A program made the position numbers and the translations under genes. Positions 46,516 through 58,800 of a stretch of 64,000 bases of DNA are shown piece after piece. The notes under the pieces were generated by a model. That model was given only the letters and a program-made list of their open reading frames with translations. It did no database searches and was not told where the DNA came from. The first letter of the stretch is position 1; the number at the start of each line of letters is the position of its first letter. The DNA comes from Drosophila pseudoobscura (lineage: Eukaryota > Arthropoda > Insecta > Diptera > Drosophilidae): contig NC_046680.1 of the NCBI RefSeq assembly GCF_009870125.1, positions 10,850,001 through 10,914,000 of the forward strand, given 5' to 3'.

Positions 46516-47174
46516 ATGACCGAGCTGGGATCGATATTTGAGCAAGCACCTGTCGCGAGATTGTTGGTATGCCAATAAATTTTCCCGTGCAATCAGTTTA
46601 ATTAAAGAGCCGTCAGCGGTAGGGCCCTGTGAATTGTGAAGTGGTTCCAGGTGCGCGGAGCACACAAGGGTCTGGGGCATTGTGCGTACAGAAGGACACT
46701 CGCCAATCTGTGGACGCGCCTCCGCTCGCCGCGGCCCAACCGGGCCAGTGGCGGCTACTTGCTGACGGGCACAAGTGCGCCGCGTGACGATGAGCTCGTC
46801 GGTGGGTCGTTGCCAGGACGAAGGCGTCAGCAACCGCAGCAGGACCAAAAGCAGGAGCAGCAGCAGCAACAGCTAGGTGCCGGATACGCAGCCCCCAATG
46901 AGTGTTTAATTAATGTGACAGACTTTAGTGATATTCAAGAGAGTAGCGAGGCTGGCGCGGCTAGCGGGGCTGGAGCAACGACTACGGCAGCTGTCACTGA
47001 GCTGAAGGTGCCGCCCATAGCGACCACGAACATCAGCAGCAACACCTCCAATACCGACACCATCAACACCAACAGCAGCAACAGCAACAGCAACATGTCA
47101 CGCATTATCCAACCACGTTATCGGTTCCGAGATCTGCTCCTGGGCGATTTCTCGTTCAACGACGATGGCGAAAG
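46516..47174 (+). CDS. First coding exons of an unrecognised Q/S/N-rich protein; 3' part not found
   Basis: Exon A (46516-46566) encodes MTELGSIFEQAPVARLL. It is preceded 5 nt upstream by an acceptor, so it has a spliced leader, and ends at LTTG|GTATGC. An 84-nt intron ends TTCCAG|GTGCGC. Exon B (46651-47174) keeps the frame and ends AAAG|GTAAGT in phase 2. Exon B starts VRGAHKGLGHCAYRRTLANLW, goes through a Q-rich run (QQPQQDQKQEQQQQQ) and an S/N/T-rich stretch (NISSNTSNTDTINTNSSNSN), and ends with the well-formed segment RYRFRDLLLGDFSFNDDGER. That last segment looks conserved, but I cannot name the family. No continuation exon was recognised up to 64000, so the next intron may exceed 16 kb. 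The three DUF1091 genes would then be nested inside it. Confidence 0.65.
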
Positions 47175-48227
47175 GTAAGTAAAAATGACCATTTGCCACC
47201 TGCCACGGTGGCAGCATTGCGCATACGCCGCGTGGCAGACCCATCCCTCAATACATAGAGATAAGCGGCAACCGACTGAGCCCGGAATAGAACGTTAATT
47301 ACGCTCGCCAACTGCAATTGGCAAACCGATTTACCATATTTACTTTATATGTACATATGTCCTCTTTCTGGCGATCGATGAATCGATTTCCGCTTGACAT
47401 GCAATGCGTGGTAGAGGGTCGAGGGTCGAAGGTTGACGGGGGTTGGGTGTTGGTGCTATCCTGCCCCGGAGTCTCTTGAATTATGCAATATTCACCGTTG
47501 CGAGGCTTGGACTCTGGGGTCAGCTAATCTAGGTCTCGGAATGGGATCAAAGCACTTTCAGTAAGCGATTGGCCCCCTTTTTTTAGTTCCGTATAATTAT
47601 TTGCTTGAATGTTTGAGTAAAATAAAAAATAAAAAACTCGTATATATACATAGGGTATACACTGTGGAAAATAATCTCTTGAAATCTATAATAAAAATCT
47701 GATTCTAGAACTAATTCTATACAAGAGTGTCTTTCTTGAAGTCAGTAAAAATTCAAGTACTCGTATATTCGGGCTAAATTAAATTGGTATCAAACCCGCC
47801 TTTCGTTCAACTAAGAAAACAATCTAACGAAAGAATAAACCACTCTGGTCTCTGTCATTGTTCCATCCCGATTTTGGCAGCAACCACCCGACCCCTCCTC
47901 GACTGCATCAAATAGAAACCAGTGGAAAAAGAAAATCACCGAAAATCAATCAATAGCCGCAGCTCTTGTCATTCTTTTTGACTGTCCTTTCAGTGACAGA
48001 AATTAAAAAAAATATAAACCGAAAGGTGGCCACCGAGAAGGGATACGTGAATAATTTGATTTAAGGGAAACTCGTTTAAATATTTGGACCAATCGTTTTA
48101 TTTGTAGAGTGCTTTTTTGACGATAATCTTTATGAGTTTTTAATTGCTTATTTAGTGGGGAAGCAGTTTGAGGCTGTCTCGGCCAGAGGATGGATGAACC
48201 ACGCTTAGTACACGTTCAGTTGAAGCT
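47175..48227 (+). other. Spacer/intron between the Q/S/N-rich exon and the DUF1091 cluster
   Basis: It begins with the GTAAGT donor of the preceding exon. No further exon is seen; the content is AT-rich and unremarkable. Confidence 0.45.
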
Positions 48228-48812
48228 ATGATTGGCCAACGCTCTTCCCTCTTTTTGTTGTGTATTTGTGTGGTTTCTATGATAGCTGAAGCCAAGGACG
48301 CGGTATGTACTATTCGGACACGTCAAGAGTTTCCGCGTTGACGGTTTCGCATTTTGTAGGGTGTTGGCCGCAAAATGAAGACTACGCTCTTGTCCACAGA
48401 GTTTAATTATGATGGAAATTACGTAGAATACTTTGGCTTGGATCCTGGAAAATCCAAGGGCGTACTCGGAAATTTAACGAAACCGATGACAAAAATTTTC
48501 ATGGACATTCGAGTCGTCAACGAGGTGATGCAGCGGGTCGTCTATAAGATAGATAACTTCGACGGATGTGCATTTCTAAACAATCGCGTGATCTCTCGGA
48601 TATTCTCCCGCTGGTACGAAGCTATCGTGGGCAACACCACGCACTTCAAGTGTCCTGTTCGTCCGGGTATCTACTACCTCGAAAACGGGGCTACTACGGG
48701 CTTGGTGTCGCAGTATCTTCCGGCTGGGACCTTTCACGTGTCTGTGCGAGTGAAACCGATCTACGGCGGACCCTTTGCAATTGAGATCATCTGGCGATAT
48801 ATGAGGAAATAA
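48228..48812 (+). CDS. DUF1091 family secreted protein, paralog A
   Basis: Two exons (48228-48302 and 48360-48812, phase 0) encode 175 residues. A signal peptide is evident (MIGQRSSLFLLCICVVSMIAEA). The mature part has the DUF1091 layout: VEYFGLDP near the start, DNFDGCAFLNNRVISRIF in the middle, then FKCPVRPGIYYLENG and a C-terminal β-rich segment with VRVKPIYGGPFAIEIIWRYMRK. DUF1091 proteins are an expanded insect family of short secreted proteins, related in fold predictions to MD-2-type lipid-recognition domains; individual functions are mostly unknown. The 57-nt intron falls right after the signal-peptide exon, as in both neighbours. This copy is the most divergent of the three. Confidence 0.85.
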
Positions 48813-49288
48813 CTTGTTGTCGCAATGATAATTGCTGCTAAACTGCGCAGAAAGCGAATAATTAAAGCAGTAATGCTGCCTAAAAATCTCTTATGCTTGG
48901 ACCACAACAAACACAGGTCTGAGAGGGTATCATATTGTCTTATAAGTAATGTATCGTTCAAACTTGTTTAGTGGTTGTTTCTGCCATTTCGCTTCCATCG
49001 GAACGTGTCCCCAATAAAGTACAAAGTGGACTCATTAACCCATCAGATGGTTAGCTGTGCTAAATAGATGTTTTACTCGTGTAGAGATTACCACTAATGG
49101 CTCATCAATCAAGGGTGAACAGGGGAAGGATACATGGCATGGCACTAAAAGCCAACGAGTCACCTGACTTGGCACAGAGAAATTGAGCAATTTTCTGGTC
49201 TTGTCGCGTGTTAATTTGCCAATTAATAGCCCATCAATGGGATGGGATCAAAACTGAATGGACGAATGATTGTAGGGGGTAGTCCAAT

Positions 49289-49889
49289 ATGATCGCTGGC
49301 TCTGGCAGATGGGTGTGGGCTCTTCTGGGCCTTCTTTCGGCTGTGGCCTGCAAGGAGGTTTGTCTCTTCTCGAGATCACGATGGTCGGTCTTCCAATTTC
49401 ATTCTTCCACAGCAGCCGTCGGTTTTCCGGAATGGAAGATTAAAGTTAGTTTTGGAAGCTCTGGAAACCAGTTGCGACGGCAAAAGCGTGGAGTATTTCC
49501 GCAGGGTTTCCAGTGAGGGATCACTGTACACCTTTCGGGTGGTTAAGCTGGCACCTGCCTTCACCATTGACATCGCTCTTCGGGTGCAGAAGACGAAGCG
49601 GCTGATGTACAAGCTGGACAACTTGGATGGCTGCAAGTTCCTCGAGAATCCGCTGGTGAACAAGGTACTTGGGTATGTCTACAAGCGGCTGATTGTCAAC
49701 GGCCGCTTCTTCAAATGCCCCATCCAGCCGGGTGTTTACTTCCTGAAGAACGAGGGCACAGTGGAAATCCTGCCCAGCTTTCATCCCACGGGACGCTACC
49801 AGCTGACAGTGCGGCTCAAGATGCCCAACAGTCGGGGCCCGTTTGTGATGCAAATGCTCTGGATATACAACATTGTGCGCATCAAATAA
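49289..49889 (+). CDS. DUF1091 family secreted protein, paralog B
   Basis: Exon 1 (49289-49357) encodes a signal peptide, MIAGSGRWVWALLGLLSAVACKE. After a 55-nt intron, exon 2 (49413-49889) starts QPSVFRNGRLKLVLEALETSC and runs to the stop, for 181 residues in total. The acceptor CTTCCACAG was chosen because it gives a start parallel to paralog C (KPLVFRKGN). Conserved family features are CDGKSVEYFRRV, KLDNLDGCKFLENPLVNKVLGYVYK, FFKCPIQPGVYFLKN and LPSFHPTGRYQLTVRLK. It is much closer to paralog C than to A. Confidence 0.87.
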
Positions 49890-50093
49890 AACCTGGCCAC
49901 ACGAGCAGTGCCTATACATACGAGTATGTATGAACATATGTATATAAGCCCCGGTTTTCTCTGACCATTCTTTGCCAAGAGTGTTGTTTTCTGGCTGAAT
50001 GACTTTGTTTGGGGGTCAATTAATTGCTCATTAATGACATAGTTAATAGCCGCAATGCAAATGACGATACATGCCAGTCGATTGTACGTTGTC

Positions 50094-50698
50094 ATGGCAT
50101 TTGGTTTTCGTGTTTGCCTCTGTGTCCTTGTACTTCCCTGTCTCCTTGCTGTGGTTGCTAAGGAGGAGGTATAATTAGCCAGAAGTTTCCTCAATCCATT
50201 GCTGAACCTATTAGTTTTCAGAAGCCGCTTGTCTTCAGGAAGGGAAACATGAACTTCATTATGGAGTCCCTCGAGACGTTCTGCGATCACGACTATGTGG
50301 AGTACTTTCGCAAGGTGCCCGACGCTGGGCTGCTCTACACCTTCCGCGTGGCCCGGCCGGCCGCTGCCTTCTCCATTGACATCACCGGGAAGGTGCTGAA
50401 GACCCAGAAAGTGATGTACAGGACTGAAAACATAAACGGGTGCGAATTCCTCAGGAATCCCCTAATGAGCAAAGTTTTCGGCATCGTTTACAAGCATCTG
50501 GTGGTCAATGGCACTTTCTTTGAGTGCCCCATCAAGCCGAATGTGTACTTTCTGAAGAACGAGGGTGCGATGGCGGTACTGCCCTCCTTCCATCCGCCCG
50601 GACGCTTTCAGCTCTCCATGAGGGTAAAAATGGCCGAGAGCCGCCAGCCGTTTGTCATGGAAATGCTCTGGAAGTACAGAATTGTTCGCATCAAATAA
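50094..50698 (+). CDS. DUF1091 family secreted protein, paralog C
   Basis: Exon 1 (50094-50168) encodes the signal peptide MAFGFRVCLCVLVLPCLLAVVA. The intron is 53 nt, and exon 2 (50222-50698) gives KPLVFRKGNMNFIMESLETFC onward; the total is 183 residues. In-frame ATGs at 50055 and 50061 would add 11-13 residues before the signal sequence; 50094 was chosen because it gives a clean signal peptide of the same length as in A. Family features are the same as in B (CEFLRNPLMSKVFGIVYK, FFECPIKPNVYFLKN, LPSFHPPGRFQLSMRVK). B and C look like a tandem duplication. Confidence 0.86.
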
Positions 50699-53500
50699 AC
50701 ACATTTGCATTTGGAGGTGTGCAAATTGGTTTAGTTGTCTCTAACCCTCGAGGTACATATGCTTCCTTGCGTTGCCCATACGCCACGTGGTACGCACTTA
50801 TTCCCGGTGGGGTCGTAAGGTCACGTGTGCGCCTGTGTCTGTGTGTGTGCTACTCGCGAAATCATAATTTGACGGCAATGCCTTCTTTGCATTTAATGTA
50901 GCGTAAACATTTTAATTTTTTATGAGCCTCGCCTGCCACAGCCACGGCCAAAGTCTCATGCTCTGTCCGGATATGGAGCACAGCTCTGCCCCCCCACTTC
51001 CCTGCCCTGTTCTGCTCTGCTGACTGCGACGTGCGCAAGTGGCCGTGGCAGTTGCCTTTATAATGCCACGTAGTCCCAGCCACTTGCCCAGGCCCAGGCC
51101 ATGTCATGACCCACGCCACTATGGGCTCAGTGTGTGTTTTGGGTTGTTACTGTGTCACGGATGCCTGCACGTCTTGCCTGGCCGGGCTGCTCTACCTGAA
51201 ATCGGTTATAAACGATTTAGCAGGCTCTAGCAAGGCTCCCAGTGTTCACTTGGGTGTGCGGCATCCAGCGTCTTTGCCACGCATGCTGTGCGTTTCTGGG
51301 GCCCAAACGAGTTGTCGACAAGTCCCCCAAGAGAGCTCAGAAATGGGAATTTCATTTACTGATTCGTTGACTGGGTTTATCTGGCAACGGATTCAGTTGA
51401 GGAATAAAGTGCAGTGATTTATGCCGAATAATTCAATATTCCAAGAATATATTCTTTTTTTTTTGTAGCAGGCTTTAGTCAGAACAATTTTACACCTGGC
51501 TGCACTTTTTCAGGTAGAACATTTCCCATTTCCCATATGTACATAGAGGGTGAGAACATTTCCTGTTCGGTTTGATCGGCCTGCCATCAACCATTCGTAT
51601 TGCTCTCTTGAAAAAATCCTTGTGGGCGTTGGATTAAAGGCTTTGCGGCACGGCATACCTTTTCGGAACCCTTTTTTTTATGAGAAATATTTAATAAATA
51701 CGCGGAAATTTCGCTTTTGTTTTTCGTGCCTTGACGACAGCATTTCAAGATCAAGATTTATGGGGTCTTAAATACAACATTTTATGGCCTAATCCGACCT
51801 ATAAACTAAGGCCAGGCCTGACCAGGCCTGGGCCTAAAACTGTTTAATTGCCCCTCCAAATGGCTTTGGAATTTTGGGATTTTAATGGCCACACGTAGCC
51901 GGAGCTATATGTCAAAATGGCTTTAGTAATTTGTTGGCACTCGTTAACCAATGAAATGATCCCAAATTCTGTGACGAATGTAACAAAATATAACATTTCA
52001 GATGCTCCCACACTCGCTTTAGGTTCCTAATAAAGGTCAAAGTTGAGGCTACTTGAGCGGATTCAGAAAGCCCACTTTGGCTTCATTAGCATCGAATTCC
52101 CAAACACAATTTTTCCGCTCGCAAGCACTTGAAATGGCTTGGAAAATACGCCCAGCACTCTTCTTGACGTAACACGAGTAAAATGTTCAATTAGGCAGCA
52201 GTGGGGGGCCTTCGCTTACCTTTAATAAAAAAGGGGTTTCCATCCAAATTTTTTTTTCTCATTATATTTAAGTGGAAAATGCCCACAAGCAACGGCGGAG
52301 GCAGCGGCGGAGAACCCATCTCAACAAGTGTAAGGAACAAAATGGATCGAGAAAAACCGCAAGCTCAGCAGGAAAAGGGCTCGTTGAGGACGAGTAATGG
52401 AAAATTACATATTTTTTTCGCACGTTTAACACAATTTCCGGCCCAGAAAGCAACAGAAATTTGTGCACATGATAGCCAAGCCCTCACTTTGATTCATCCA
52501 TCCAGCGTGCAACTTTATCTTCCGTTGGAATACGTACCCACACCGACTGCTGATTATACGACGAGAAGCGGAGGGACTACAACATGAGGGCCTGTTTGTG
52601 AAGCACAATTTCCCATCACATTCGCATAAGTTTTGGACCAGGAGCTGACACACTTGTGAAATGTGCACCGTAATGACTTATGCAAATCGCATCGCATTTT
52701 TCACCGCATCCTGGCCCAGGTTTTTCCACTTGTACTTCAATTACAGCCCTGCCAGAACAGGCCTGCCTTCTCCCTTGGCCCATCCTGCATTATTATCCTT
52801 TGGATCTAAGTGATTGTTAAATTATTTAATTAAACGATTAAGAAGATACATATATGTATGGCGGTCCCGAATGCTGATGCCAGCGTTCTGTTGTTCGTGT
52901 TCTCCCCCTTATTTCTAGACCAGCCATCGAGGGTTTGTGGAGGGGTCCTTGCACAATCTGGGCAACTATAATTATCCTAGCATTGTGCAAGACACAACGC
53001 AACCACAGGTTGCTGCTGTACTGCGTTCAGTAATGGATAGGTTTGGGTCGACCTGAACATGGCTCGACCGGAGGCCCCCAAGGCCGTCTTGCAGGCCAAA
53101 TGAAGTGAATTATGCATACAGTTCTATATATATCAATGGGTCCCACGCTGTTCAGCTATTCAGCATTCTGTCCGACGTCAGCGACATCAACAATTGGTGG
53201 GGGAATGCAGTTCTCCTGCCCTAATGGGCTGCACTTTGCAGGATACTCGTACTCTGCAGATTATCGTTATACTTAACGGCAACGATCATTCAACGAGAGA
53301 CAGTGAATTATTACCAGGAGTTCTGTAATGCCTTACTAGCATTGCAGTAATTTTGTAGTGCGATGTAAGCCATCAGCCAGTCAGTATTGTCGTGGTGCTC
53401 GACATTACTGTTTTACTAGCTGAATGGCGGCCTTGGCTGTTCCATTATGACACATCCACGAACTGGAGGAATTCCGTGCAATGTTGATAAATGAAAGTAT
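50699..53500. other. Gene-poor sequence, no supported feature
   Basis: I find no exon with credible splice signals and protein-like composition. ORFs at 51106-51417 and 52201-52587 do not resemble known proteins. The region may be intron of the gene starting at 46516. Confidence 0.45.
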
Positions 53501-54250
53501 CCAACAAAAGATTGAAATAACATTAAAATATATTGTTTTAGTTCACTCAGATGAAAAAGCCATGGTAAAAAGAATCACACACATGTTTCAATTAAATGTG
53601 GTTTATTTTTAATATGAATTTAAAACAATTATAATTGGTATACCAAATTTGAACTAAAAATATATATTTTGTATCTAAATGTGAAAATATTTATATCAAA
53701 TAAATTAGCGGCCCTGCGACGTTTCGCAGTGGCGCAAATTGTATTGCACAAAAAAAAATTCGGGCCAAAGCGGCCAAACCGTTCTCTATTGATGAAATCC
53801 AATACATTTTTATACCCGATACTCAAAATGAGTATTGTTGTTTATATATTTATTCAAAAAATGAAAATATGAAAAGTATTTGTATTTATTTTAATTAATT
53901 ATTATGAAAACTATTTTTTCGAAGTTCTCGAAGATAAAACTATTGGTATTTATTTTTATTTTATTTTTAAATATAATATAATATTTAATATAATTAATTT
54001 ATAATTTTATAAATTATAATTTCATGACATTTTTTTCTCTGAGTGTATTCTACTTAGTTAGCTTAATGTCCGATTTCTTAAGAACTACTTTCTACATCTA
54101 TCCTCCATTCCCCCCCATCAACAACACACATTTACCATTTACCACAAAAAATAAGGATTCTCAGCAATAAAATTGGCCGTCGGACCTGTGCACATACATA
54201 CATATGTACATATGTATGTAAACACTCGTACGTTCATATTTATGTAAGTA
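53500..54250. other. Very AT-rich segment
   Basis: About 53520-54050 is strongly AT-rich, with many AATATAAT and TTTATTTTTATTTT runs. It is followed by a palindromic ACATACATACATATGTACATATGTATGT motif at about 54193-54220. No gene is seen. Confidence 0.5.
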
Positions 54251-57200
54251 GAGATTAACATTGGAGTACATACAAATAGAGCTTACCCGGCGGCTATTCG
54301 GAATGTTTCCGTTTCTATTTTCCGACTGTGGCAGCGTCATCGTCTATTTTTACACCTGGCAACAACAAAGAGCGAGCTGGGAAGCTCATCGCAGCGGGTG
54401 GCCCGGACTGAACTCTCACATTTTGGCATTGGGTCGGTGGGCAAAAGAGCAATACAAACAGCGCTTGTGTTCATCAATGAAAGAACACTCGTAAATAAAT
54501 AATTATGTGCTCCGCAACTATAGGCGATGGCCCAGGGATCGATGTGGTGCTCGGACCGAGCCAAGCCCGAACCCAAAATCGAAACCAGCAAAGCCACCTG
54601 GCAAGGCCAACAGCATTTGCGGCAAAATCTAAACTGCAGCCGTTTTATGGACTCTTTTGTGCTCAAAGTCGAGCTGCTTTTGTCGGTGTGTGAGTGTCTT
54701 TCAGTGTGTGACCGGGTGGGAGGACGGGTGTCCTGGCCGAGACAAAAAGAAAAGTTCCAAAATCAATCAACGTGCGAAAAAGGCAATTTGTGGCTAGCAG
54801 CCAGCTTCCAAAGGTTGGATTCCAAATACCGAAACCTTAAATATACTATCATCGTCGTCGGGAACTACGAGTATTCATTAGACAGGGAGAGAGATCATGG
54901 TAATACTTACCAACCTGGTCTTCAGATAGACTGGAAGTTCCACAGATGCTTTGTGGATACTCAGCTATTAAATACAAATTTTCGCAATATTTATGAAAAG
55001 GGAAGTGGTTAAAGATCGGTCCGTTCAAGGCATATTTTTATTGTTTTAACTAAGGAAAGTAATTTTGTAATATATGTATCATTATATGTTCCCCAAACTA
55101 TAACTGTCTGAGGTTAATTTGCCTGAAAAATATATATTCTCTAATAAAAATCTAAAAAAATAATAAAAAATTAGTGTACATATTAAACAAGGAACTAATT
55201 GGATTGTAAAACTCTTTTCTGGGTTGCTAAATACTTTATTAAATTAATATACCCTACCATCAATGAGGGTACACTATACCAATGCTTGAAAATTCTATTA
55301 TAAGTAAAGTTCCCTTGCTGTTGCTTCTCCGGGTGTGGGAGCGGGTGTGGGGGTGGGTATAGGAGTGGGTATCTGGAGTTGTACGAGTAGGTGTGCTGCG
55401 GGGATGACCGTTTTATGTTGACAACTTTTTTTGTACCGATAAATGTGGCGTAAAACATGAGCAATTCTCGACTTTTTGGGACCCGACGCGAACCGGACCG
55501 GGCTGGCCTTTCTTATTGCTCGGCAAAATAAATATTTCAGCTGTGTCCTGTCGCTTATTGTCCCCGGAGTGCCGTTGGTCAATGATGCATTTAATAGCGT
55601 TCGCTCCAGAAATTTCGCTTTCTTAAGATTTTCGCGGTGCTTACGAGTATTTGTGACAATAAACAATAAAGAAATTTTCAATTATCGGTGGAGGAGGGTA
55701 TCCACGCCTGCGTGGACCCCTGCCCACGCAAATTTAATTAGCAGAAAGCCCATGCATGACTGGGACATTTTAAATTTAGCAATTACGTGGGAGGCGAAAG
55801 GTACAGGTGCGATAGACCTACCTCCGTCAGGGGCCGGTGCCAGTGCAGCCAGCCAAAGCGGATATCCTTTCTGGCAGGGCAGAATCAAGTGAAGCCAAAC
55901 GAAACCGAATCGAATCGCCCAGCATAAAGCGAATCAAGAGAAGCCAAGTGGAAGGGAGGGATACTGCACGGAGGCCGCTGACTGATTGCCGGTCCAGGCC
56001 AGCAGACAGAGCAATCCATCCGATCCGGCAGCCAGCCAATTCGAATGGCTACGGATTTATGCAAATTTCAACGTACTTTGCGGCTGAGGCTGTCATCTTG
56101 CAGCCGTTGCAAGTGCTCAGGGAAACAAAAGGTGCCACGGAAGCGCGAAATTGTATATGGAAATACGCGACTCAAAATCATTTAAGCCGTCAAGGGAGTT
56201 TTTCCTTGATTTGCTGGATTCAGCAGAAGTCCCTTTACATAAGCCTTAAAATGGAATACAAATATTTCTGTGTCTATTTGTGCTATTTATTTACTTTGAA
56301 TGGGGTATTCACCGATAGTTAAGAAGTCTGCTAAACTTTAGATTTATTCAGACATTAAAGTCTTGGACTTTCGATAAGGAACAGCCTGTGTTATATACTC
56401 CTGCTCTGGGCAGCCGATGAAAGCCGTGCTATAAAAAATATATACTGTATCTGCAGAGGCTAATCCTTAAGCCGGCCTAAGAATGGGCTCTTAAAAACGG
56501 AATCCGCCAGCTCGAATGACAGACTTGAGGCTTCGCGGTTCGTGGTGCAAGCTTTCCTTGGTATCATCCGAGGCGCAACTGTACAACAATCCGACACTAA
56601 TTACTTGCAAAACGGCAAACGAAATTCTCTTCAAACCCCAAAACCCAAACTCAAGGAATTTCAATTTTCAATTGAAGTTCCTTCCATTGGAGCAATTAAA
56701 ACTAATTGAATCGTTTCAAGTTTTCGGCGGGTGCAAGAGTGAACTGATGTGGAACTGACGCAATTGCAGTCAACTCGATTGCTGGGTAATGAGTGTGGTC
56801 CGAAAATGAGGATAGGAAGGCACTATCAAAACGAACGGACAGGAGGAGGATGATGTGTCCTAGAAGTGTGCTGTGTGCTGGACAGAGAAAGTGAAAGCAA
56901 ACATTTGCTCGCCCAGCCGGAGTGTTGGTGAATATCGAAGAGGCGACTGCCGGGGCAGAAAATAAAAGAAAGCCGTAAGGCAAATAAAAGAGTTTTACTC
57001 TGTGTCTCCGCTGTTCTTGTTATTTAAGTAGTTGCTGTGACAAAGTGCAATGACGAGCAACGGTTTTATTTACACTATGACCCTCTGCCAGGCGGGCGTT
57101 GCTTGTGGGCGTGTACACACACACACCCACACCCACACGCTCAACAACACAGAACAGTGTCGCCATTTTCGAGGGGAATCTTGTGACGTTACCGTCCTTC

Positions 57201-58800
57201 AGTTTCGGGCCAGAACCCAGACAGGTAAAAGAATTTGCTGCTTCACCGGTCCATCGCTCCTCCGGTATCCTCGTGGCTAAAGCTTCAGACCCAAGAGATG
57301 GTCTATGGTCCTCCCCATCACTGTCCTTGTCTCTCTTTTTCAGTGTGCAATTTCCTAATGGCGCAAAGTTTAATGTTTCCAAAAAACAACAACACGACCA
57401 GATTCGGGGACGTACATGCTTTCCATACCCTTACCCTCACCCTGCCGTAAAGTGGCATAAGCTCGAAGGAATGATTGAGTTCGTGTACCCTCTGTAAGGG
57501 TATGCAAAAGCAGAAAAATGCATTGCAGAGTGCAGAGCAGGGCGAAACTCGATACAATTCGAAATGGCAACGGGAATTGTCCGAGAAGCGACACTGAGCG
57601 GTTGACATTCGAGAGTCCTGCGCCGCGCCGTTTGCCTTTCAGTGGGTATCCCCCAGATGCCCGGCCAGGCGTATCCAGGACCGAATCATACATCAATTAC
57701 TGTCTAACCAAATGGCGTTCAATTAGCCCACAAGCGAATGGGACCTACGTCCCATCCAGTCACTGCCCCAAGCCCCAAGGAACTGCTGTTTCTTATTCAA
57801 AATTCAAAGCAACCCAAACCAAATAGAGGGGTACAGTGAAGGCTCCAATAAGCGGACATGCATGGACTGTTTCGTTTTCAGAGATGCTTCTTTCCAAGAG
57901 ATCCTTTTAACTTTTAAAGTGAATATCTTCTACTTTTCCTGAAGTTTTTGTGCAATTTCGATAAATTGTGGAATCGTTTATATATTTTATATCTATTTCT
58001 GTTCGTTCACGAGGGGGTTTCACTGTACTTTCCCGTCACGTTTTCCTTGCTTAATTGAACGACCTGTCTGTGGTCTTTCTACCGTTTCTTCTACTTCGAT
58101 ATTCTCTTTTATTTTTTTTGGTTCCGTTTAAGCAACTGTGTCTGGAGGATGGAGCGATGGTGAACGCGCATCTATCGATAAAATATCCAGATACATATAA
58201 CTTTTATTATTGCTTTAGGAAAACACACGAAAATATTATATGCCCACAAGTAGCACAATATTTCATAATATAACTTCCAGAAACGGAAACCCAGTGCGAG
58301 AGGAGATCCACGTATCCTGTGTGTTAGATGAGAAAGGATACTTCCAAAAAGCTGTAGTTAATTGATATGACATTGTGAGCGGCGTGGTTTTTGGAGGCTT
58401 TGGCACAAATTCAAACAGCCCCTAAATTCAATGTGTCAATCAAAAATTGTACCCGAAAATACGGACGCGAAGGTTCGATCGGGTCGCACCCACACGTGTT
58501 CCAAAATAAATATTGACAGTCACAACAAGCGACAAAAAAAAAAAACAACGAATATTTGGAAACTGTCGCGCCCGCGAGATGCTGCCCGGACGCGTCAAAA
58601 GGCAAAAAATGAAAAGGTATAATAAAGAAAAAAGGAAATACGTGAAACGTTACATAATTCATGGTGGCAACGAGCACAGTCTGGCTCCATCACGCCCACT
58701 CTGGCTCTCAGTTTTAGTATCAGTCACAGACTCTCGCAGGATTCGCATAAATATACAATTTAGTTTAGGCATTTGAATATTTCTTTTCCCGCCCTCCTTC
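54250..58800. other. Gene-poor sequence, no supported feature
   Basis: No convincing exon is present. A CA/CACCC repeat at about 57116-57138 and a GTGTGG/GGGTGT-like minisatellite at about 55329-55372 are the only local structures noted. Confidence 0.4.

Noticed and set aside
52201-52587. 128-codon ORF with a Gly/Ser segment
   Set aside because: No recognisable domain and no neighbouring exon; probably chance.
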